NCBI GenBank assembly: GCA_030765865.1
Contig: JAVCDK010000098.1
Span: forward strand, 1-45,221
DNA from: Candidatus Celaenobacter antarcticus
GTDB lineage: Bacteria; Cloacimonadota; Cloacimonadia; JGIOTU-2
Reading direction: 5' to 3'
Length of the DNA stretch: 45,221 bases
The notes under the pieces were generated by a model that saw nothing but the letters and a program-made list of their open reading frames with translations, was not told the DNA's origin and made no database searches. Numbering within the stretch: position 1 is the first letter of the stretch; the number at the start of each line of letters is the position of its first letter. The translations under genes were made by a program, and so were the position numbers. Positions 39,755 to 45,221 of this stretch are shown one piece after another.

Positions 39755-41119
39755 ATGGAAGAACTCAAAATCCTCATTTTAGATGATGAAAAGGGATATC
39801 GTGAGGGGATCGAGGAGTATTTATTAACGCAGGGCTTCACTGTTTTTATGGCAGAGAAGCCCTCAGAAGGTTTTCAGATTTTAAAGGATGAACCTTGTGA
39901 TGTTGTAATACTTGATATCAAGTTGCCGGAAATGAACGGCATTCAGGTTCTCCGTAAAATTAAGAAATCCTATCCGGAAACTGAGATCATAATGATCACA
40001 GCACATGGAGATATGGAAAGCGTTATTGAATCCTTGCGATATGGAGCTTCAGATTTTTTGACGAAACCATTTCGACTTCTAAAGCTGAAGACAGCAATAG
40101 AACGTACAAAAAGATTCGTTGCTCTTCAGAATAGAATCACAGGTCTGAAATTCCAATATGATCATCTCATCTCTCAAATAAAGGATACTGACGGTATGAC
40201 CATAATCGGTAAGAGTAAGGCAATGCAGGATATTTTGGATTTGATGAAAAAGGTTGCGGGGACTGATAATACGACTATCCTCGTAACTGGTGAAAGCGGA
40301 ACTGGAAAAGAAATTGTAGCAAGAGGAATTCATACATTAAGCAATCGAAAAAACCGCACTTTTTTAGATATCAATTGCAGCTCGATACCTGACAATCTTT
40401 TTGAAAGTGAATTTTTTGGACACACGAGAGGTGCATTTACTGGTGCAATCGAACATAAATCGGGATATTTTGAGGTTGCTAACCATGGTACTATATTTTT
40501 GGACGAGATCTGCGACATGCCAAAACATATGCAGACTAAACTTCTCAGAGTTCTGGAGGGAAACATTTTCAGAAGAGTTGGGAGTAATAGAGATATCAAA
40601 TTCGATGTACGGGTAATATCAGCAACTAATCAAGATATTGATTCTCGCGTGAAAAATCATGAATTTAGAGAAGACCTTCTTTATCGTCTTAATACGTTCC
40701 GCATACACATTCCTCCATTACGGGAAAGAAAGGATGATATAAAGCCATTGTTGGATTATTTTGTGAAAGTGTATTCCAGAAAGTTAAAAAAATCGATCAA
40801 GAACGTGAGCAATCGCATCTATGATTATTTATTCAACTATGAATTTCCAGGGAATGTCAGAGAATTAAGGAATATGGTAGAGAGGGCTTTGATACTCTGC
40901 GACAACTCAACGCTGCGGATAGAGCATTTTACTCATATCGTAAAAAAAGCGCAAGAAACTGATGAAGATTCATTAGATCTGTCAATTCTTGAAAACAAAG
41001 AAAAAGAAATGCTCACAAAAGCATTAGAAAGATCAAATAATAATAAGACAAGCGCGGCAAAACTTTTAAATATTTCCCGTTCCGCACTGAATAGGAAGAT
41101 CGAGAAATATAAATTATAA
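39755..41119 (+). CDS. NtrC-family sigma-54 activator: REC-AAA+-Fis HTH
   Basis: VVILDIKLPEMNG, Walker A GESGTGKEIVARGIH, GAFTGA loop, LFLDEICDMP, NFPGNVRELRNMVE-type motif (EFPGNVRELRNMVE), C-terminal NNKTSAAKLLNISRSALNRKIEKY. Confidence 0.97.
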   Translation: MEELKILILDDEKGYREGIEEYLLTQGFTVFMAEKPSEGFQILKDEPCDVVILDIKLPEMNGIQVLRKIKKSYPETEIIMITAHGDMESVIESLRYGASDFLTKPFRLLKLKTAIERTKRFVALQNRITGLKFQYDHLISQIKDTDGMTIIGKSKAMQDILDLMKKVAGTDNTTILVTGESGTGKEIVARGIHTLSNRKNRTFLDINCSSIPDNLFESEFFGHTRGAFTGAIEHKSGYFEVANHGTIFLDEICDMPKHMQTKLLRVLEGNIFRRVGSNRDIKFDVRVISATNQDIDSRVKNHEFREDLLYRLNTFRIHIPPLRERKDDIKPLLDYFVKVYSRKLKKSIKNVSNRIYDYLFNYEFPGNVRELRNMVERALILCDNSTLRIEHFTHIVKKAQETDEDSLDLSILENKEKEMLTKALERSNNNKTSAAKLLNISRSALNRKIEKYKL

Positions 41120-41135
41120 CATAAGGAGAAGATGT

Positions 41136-41240
41136 ATGAACAAAATACTTTTGATCGGAGTGCTAGTATCACTTATTATAATTCCGGGTATTATTGTTGG
41201 TTTTTTCCTCAATAGAAAAAAAGATCCGGAGATAAAATAG
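41136..41240 (+). CDS. 34-aa single-TM microprotein
   Basis: MNKILLIGVLVSLIIIPGIIVGFFLNRKKDPEIK; AAGGAG RBS upstream of ATG; not in the supplied ORF track (below length cut-off). Confidence 0.6.
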   Translation: MNKILLIGVLVSLIIIPGIIVGFFLNRKKDPEIK

Positions 41241-41295
41241 CATTTAATCAATCCTAGTTCATAAAATCATTATTGATTATAATGATACGTACTGG

Positions 41296-41619
41296 ATGGA
41301 TATTCCTCTCACCCCAGATGTGTCTATTGATGATAGTGAGCAGCAAGATCGCATCACCCGTATCTATCCAAATCCCTGCACTTCATATACCGCAATTAAA
41401 TATTTCATGAAATTCTCAGGAAATGTAGATATCGGAGTTTATAACATCAAAGGACAAAAGGTTGTTACTCTAGTAAATGAGTATATCGAAGCTGGTTATC
41501 ATGATGTAACATTTGATAATTTAACAGAATATACTGCAGGACTTACTTCTGGAATCTATTTCATGAAATTAGAAACAAAGCATGCCTCTCATGTTGAGAA
41601 ATTCATAATTCTTGAATAG
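41296..41619 (+). pseudogene. Orphan T9SS-type C-terminal sorting module (likely remnant of a larger exported protein)
   Basis: RITRIYPNPCTSYTAIKY...IGVYNIKGQKVVTLVNEYIEAGYHDVTF...LTSGIYFMKLETKHASHVEKFIILE with no signal peptide; the frame extends upstream (SILVHKIIIDYNDTYW) to a TAA without a clear start. Confidence 0.65.
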
Positions 41620-41639
41620 GATATATTCATAAATATTTA

Positions 41640-41671
41640 AGCCAGTTCAATATTTGAGCTGGCTTTTTTTA
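41640..41671 (+). terminator. Rho-independent terminator
   Basis: agccagttcaa-tat-ttgagctggct stem (one G-U) followed by a T run. Confidence 0.9.
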
Positions 41672-41972
41672 TAAAAATTTGGTAGCCCCAAACTGGAGTA
41701 AATTTATGGATGTTTATAAAGAATTGGTTGTTATGAATGAAGTGCTGAAGGATATATTAGATTGATGGTATGATACTTATCTTCAATAATGAATTTACTT
41801 CAGATAAAAACTGAAACTCAAATTGATAGTGTTATTGATTTAATCTGAACCACTACCTGAAGCAAAGCCCGTATAATAAAAAATATTCTCTATCCTGTCA
41901 CGTCGTAATATAATGTGAACGGATTTGCTCGTTAATTCGGATCACTGCGAAACCCGGCGGCTTATGCACGGT

Positions 41973-42014
41973 CCGTTAAAAAATAAAAGGCTGGAAGGTT
42001 TGAAAGTTAAAAGG
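41973..42014 (+). repeat. Direct repeat upstream of RNase Z
   Basis: ccgttaaaaaataaaaggctggaaggtttgaaagttaaaagg, similar to 43212-43254. Confidence 0.65.
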
Positions 42015-42179
42015 TTTAAAAAAATGGAAATTATAGCAAATAGTCAGAGTTATTTTTATTGACAGAAAAACAAATAAATTTAAACAAATATTAAAAAAAA
42101 AATGATAATGATATACTGCGAAATAGAGCACTATAATGTATGTTATGCCTTTAAAGGTAACACAAAAATATAGGTTGAT

Positions 42180-43145
42180 ATGGAAATAATATTTTTGGGT
42201 ACATCATCAGGAACACCTACAAGAACAAGGAATGTATCGGGTATCGCAATCAAAATGATAAATTCAAAGTCGTGGAATCTTGTAGATTGCGGTGAATGTA
42301 CACAACATCAAATATTAAAGACCAATTTAACCTTAAATAATTTACAGGCCATCTTTATTACACATGTACATGGAGATCACTGCTATGGTCTTCCTGGATT
42401 ACTGGCAAGTACAGCAATGTCAGGTCGAACTGACCCTTTGACTATCATTGCTCCAGGTAAACTCAAAAGTTTTTTAGAAAACGCACAGAAAGTAACTCAA
42501 ACAAGGTTTTCTTACGAAATAAATTTTATAAGTATTGAAGATATTTCTAAATTTATTGAAGTTGAAGAATTTGATATTGAAGTAGTTAATTTATCACACC
42601 GAGTATCCTCATATGCTTTTGGTTTTATTGAAAAAAACATTAAGCCCAAACTCAATATTAAGAAGTTAAAGAAAGAGGGTATTGATCCGGGACCTGCTTG
42701 GGGTACTCTGCAAAATAGAGAAGATGTTTTACTTCCAGGTGGCAAAAAACTAAAAAGTCAGGATTATCTATTAGAAGAGAGAAAGCCAAGAAAAATTATT
42801 GTGAGTGGAGACAACGATGATCCATGGTTACTTTCAGAGTGTTCGAAGTCAGCCCAAGTATTAGTACATGAGGCAACATATACTTATGAGGTGGCAGAGA
42901 AAATGGCGAAAGCACAGCATAGTTCTGCTAAATTGGTTTCTCTGTTTGCAAAAGAACTATCCATCCCAAATTTAGTGTTTACCCATTTTAGTCCACGATA
43001 TCAAAGTGTAAATACTACTGGACCATCAATTAAAGATATAGAGAATGAGGCAAGAGAATTCTATGATGGGAATCTTTTTTTGGCAAATGATTTCGATGTA
43101 TTTCACCTTAATCTAAATGGTAAGCTAGTAAATGTTGAGCTATAA
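42180..43145 (+). CDS. rnz: Ribonuclease Z (metallo-beta-lactamase fold)
   Basis: MEIIFLGTSSGTPTRTRNVSG, THVHGDHCYGLPGLL, LSHRVSSYAFGF, GPAWGTL, VSGDNDD, VHEATYT, LVFTHFSPRYQ. Confidence 0.93.
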   Translation: MEIIFLGTSSGTPTRTRNVSGIAIKMINSKSWNLVDCGECTQHQILKTNLTLNNLQAIFITHVHGDHCYGLPGLLASTAMSGRTDPLTIIAPGKLKSFLENAQKVTQTRFSYEINFISIEDISKFIEVEEFDIEVVNLSHRVSSYAFGFIEKNIKPKLNIKKLKKEGIDPGPAWGTLQNREDVLLPGGKKLKSQDYLLEERKPRKIIVSGDNDDPWLLSECSKSAQVLVHEATYTYEVAEKMAKAQHSSAKLVSLFAKELSIPNLVFTHFSPRYQSVNTTGPSIKDIENEAREFYDGNLFLANDFDVFHLNLNGKLVNVEL

Positions 43146-43211
43146 ATAAGGCATAACAAATTGTACCAACTGACATTTTTCCGCTACGTTCCAAAATGAA
43201 GGTGAGCTCGA

Positions 43212-43254
43212 CCGTTAAAAAATTACAAGGTTGGAAGGTTTGAATGTTGAGAGG
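43212..43254 (+). repeat. Direct repeat downstream of RNase Z
   Basis: ccgttaaaaaattacaaggttggaaggtttgaatgttgagagg. Confidence 0.65.
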
Positions 43255-43388
43255 GAGCGAAGCGTAGATGGGTGGGGGTTTTAGTGGGTGGTTGGAGCGA
43301 GGTAGGGAAGAAAGGTATTTTGAAAGAAACACTAAAACAATATTGAGAGCACGTGCTGGTGCAGAGGGGATAATAGGGGTGAATGTGA

Positions 43389-43885
43389 CAGCCGAAGCCG
43401 GTTAACTTGTTCGAGGAGGAACTGAAAAGAATATATAATCAGAGGGAAAAGAAATTTTCAGCTCAGAGAAGAATCTTAAAGGAAAAAATCACAAAACTCA
43501 ATAATAAAAAGGAAAAAGTAATTCAGCTCGGATAAGCGGAGAGTTCGACAGAGACATCTACGAAAGGAAGATCAATGATATAAATTCTGATATTGAATAT
43601 AATGAAAGTGAACTCATCAGTATATACAATAGTATAAAGGATATCGACAAATTATTAATAAAAGTAAAGAAACTGGTTCAAAATCCTAAAAAACTATTGA
43701 ACACCTTGAAACCCATTGATAAATTTAAGGTTTTGTACATTTTATTCCCAGAAGGGGTTGGAGTAGGACCTAAGGGTTATCGAACACCCATAACCTCTCC
43801 CATTATCAAGCACTTAGAGAATATTTCAGGTGATAATCCAAAAATGGTAGCCCCAAGGGGAATCGAACCCCTGTTACCGGAATGA
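43389..43885 (+). pseudogene. Decayed C-terminal part of a large serine recombinase, frameshifted, running into antisense tRNA-Glu
   Basis: Frame 1: LFEEELKRIYNQREKKFSAQRRILKEKITKLNNKKEKVIQLG then stop at 43533; a frame shift near 43530 restores ISGEFDRDIYERKINDINSDIEYNESEL...PIDKFKVLYILFPEGVGVGPKGYRTPITSPI, matching the coiled-coil and IFPEG...YRTP tail of large serine recombinases. Confidence 0.7.
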
Positions 43886-43919
43886 GAATCCGGCGTCCTC
43901 ACCCCTAGACGATGGGGCC
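43845..43919 (-). tRNA. tRNA-Glu (anticodon CTC), CCA encoded
   Basis: Reverse complement GGCCCCATCGTCTAGGGGTGAGGACGCCGGATTCTCATTCCGGTAACAGGGGTTCGATTCCCCTTGGGGCTACCA folds as a cloverleaf with anticodon loop TTCTCAT. Confidence 0.95.
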
Positions 43920-43969
43920 ACGTGGGAATTGTTTATTTAGTGCGGGATTTTGCTGTCAAGAATTACAAA

Positions 43970-44167
43970 ATTACACACCCCGATTCCTTTGGAATCGCCC
44001 CTCTTGATACAGGGGAAAATTTGATTGGTTCAAAATATCTGAAAGTTGAGGATCCATCATATAAAAAATAAATCATTATAAACAAAAAAATCTTCTCTAA
44101 TTTATCACGGCGTAATGTTAATGAAGACGGAAAAGGGGAGTACGGCTTTAGCTGAGGAGTGTGTAAT
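43970..44167. mobile_element. MITE-like non-coding element 1
   Basis: Terminal inverted repeats attacacacccc ... ggagtgtgtaat; shares a 49-bp core (44095-44143) with element 2. Confidence 0.6.
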
Positions 44168-44187
44168 CTTGAGGAAAATCTATTAAA

Positions 44188-44437
44188 TAAACACACCCCG
44201 TTTTCCAATCCCAGTGAAATAGAAAACAGAGATTTCACGGGACAGGTAAGTTGGAATCCACCCCTCTTTTTAAAGGGGAAAAAATGAATATCTTCAAATT
44301 ATTTGACATTCTTAACATACATTGAATCAAGTATTTATAAGTTATTATGATAAAATCTCCTCTAATTTATCACGGCGTAATGTTAATGAAGACGGAAAAG
44401 AGGAGTACTCCGCCAGCTGGCGGAGGGAGGTGTGTAA
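44188..44437. mobile_element. MITE-like non-coding element 2
   Basis: Inverted ends aaacacacccc ... ggaggtgtgtaac; core 44360-44408 nearly identical to element 1. Confidence 0.6.
44408..44425. repeat. Perfect 18-bp palindrome ctccgccagctggcggag
   Basis: Read directly from sequence; lies inside MITE-like element 2. Confidence 0.9.
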
Positions 44438-44536
44438 CAGATAAGCACATGCCGGTCATGAATTCCAAAATTCCAGTGTGACAAGTAGAGAAAAAAAAGG
44501 GGAAAGAATTAAATCATTGACAAAATTAATCACATA

Positions 44537-45221
44537 ATGGATTTGCAAAACATGAATGAGGAAATATTGAATACGATTTCTGAACTTGTTGAGCGTTTTG
44601 CAAGAAACGAGGGTGTATATAAGAATCCCAAATACAAAGAGGCACAACTCAGGCGTGAGTTTATTGATCCCTTCTTTTCTGCCTTAGGATGGGATATGGA
44701 TAATAAACAGGGACACGCAGAGCAATATAAAGATATTGTTCATGAAGATGCGATTAAAATAACAGGCACGACAAAAGCGCCCGATTATTCTTTTAGAATC
44801 GGGGGAGTAAGGAAATTCTTTGTCGAAGCAAAGAAACCGGCTATAGATATTAAGTACGATATACATCCTTCTTTTCAATTGCGAAGATATGCCTGGAGTG
44901 CTAAATTACCTATTTCTATTCTCACAGATTTTGAAGAATTCTCAGTGTATGATTGTCGGATCAAGCCGAATAAAAATGATAAATCAAGCGTCGGCAGGAT
45001 TTATTATCAGACGTTTGATCATTATCTTGAAGATCTGGATTTTCTCTACAATACCTTTTCACGAGAAGCAATTCTAAAAGGTAGTTTTGATAAATACACT
45101 GAAACGGCTACGAAGAAAAGAGGAACATCCGAAGTTGATCAGGAATTCCTGAAGGAAATTGAAAACTGGCGGGATGTGCTTGCTAAAAATATAGCATTGC
45201 GAAATAAAGAATTATCCATTT
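44537..45221 (+). CDS. Type IIG restriction-modification enzyme, N-terminal part (3' end outside window)
   Basis: Open to the window end, hence absent from the ORF track: MDLQNMNEEILNTISELVERFARNEGVYKNPKYKEAQLRREFIDPFFSALGWDMDNKQGHAEQYKDIVHED...APDYSFRIGGVRKFFVEAKKPAIDI (PD-ExK nuclease motif). Confidence 0.85.
   Translation, partial: MDLQNMNEEILNTISELVERFARNEGVYKNPKYKEAQLRREFIDPFFSALGWDMDNKQGHAEQYKDIVHEDAIKITGTTKAPDYSFRIGGVRKFFVEAKKPAIDIKYDIHPSFQLRRYAWSAKLPISILTDFEEFSVYDCRIKPNKNDKSSVGRIYYQTFDHYLEDLDFLYNTFSREAILKGSFDKYTETATKKRGTSEVDQEFLKEIENWRDVLAKNIALRNKELSI

Noticed and set aside
41706-41765. 19-aa ORF MDVYKELVVMNEVLKDILD downstream of the terminator
   Set aside because: It has a plausible RBS but lies in a decayed region and is too short to support without conservation data.
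43146-43220. Possible integron attC-like sites around rnz (ggcataacaaattgtacc...cgttaa and cgttaattcggatcac...ggtccgttaa)
   Set aside because: The paired RYYYAAC/GTRRRRY-type core sites do not match properly, pairing between arms is poor, and no integrase is present.
43697-43885. 62-aa ORF ending in MVAPRGIEPLLPE treated as a real protein
   Set aside because: Its C-terminus is antisense tRNA-Glu and its N-terminal part belongs to a longer decayed serine recombinase; treated as pseudogene.

Overview
This is an AT-rich bacterial window whose major genes are nearly all on the + strand. It resembles a Cloacimonadota/FCB-type genome; that is inferred from the style of the secreted proteins and was not tested. 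From left to right: (i) a secreted G-N-D-x-Y / Q-G-x-G repeat protein with HEAT and TPR-like regions; (ii) a tightly overlapping second-messenger operon (GAF-HD-GYP, periplasmic-TPR class III cyclase, REC-GGDEF); (iii) a long run of exported proteins, seven of which end in a Por/T9SS type A-like C-terminal sorting module (three C25 gingipain-like proteins, two M14 carboxypeptidases, a WxDxR repeat protein, a parallel beta-helix protein), interrupted by a GxxExxY gene embedded in direct and inverted repeats and by a class I aminotransferase; (iv) a three-PAS histidine kinase starting 6 bp after the third C25 gene, then a near-perfect sigma-54 promoter with an upstream palindrome, a receiver domain that has lost its catalytic residues, an NtrC-type sigma-54 activator, an untracked 34-aa membrane microprotein and an orphan sorting module; (v) a decayed, repeat-rich flank with RNase Z, a serine-recombinase remnant running into tRNA-Glu(CTC), two tandem MITE-like elements, and the N-terminus of a Type IIG restriction-modification enzyme cut off by the window edge. 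Most notable are the pseudo-receiver/sigma-54 locus, the GxxExxY repeat cassette, the HD-GYP/cyclase/GGDEF operon and the recombinase-tRNA-MITE-RM flank. All family calls come from motifs read by eye; no database search was run.
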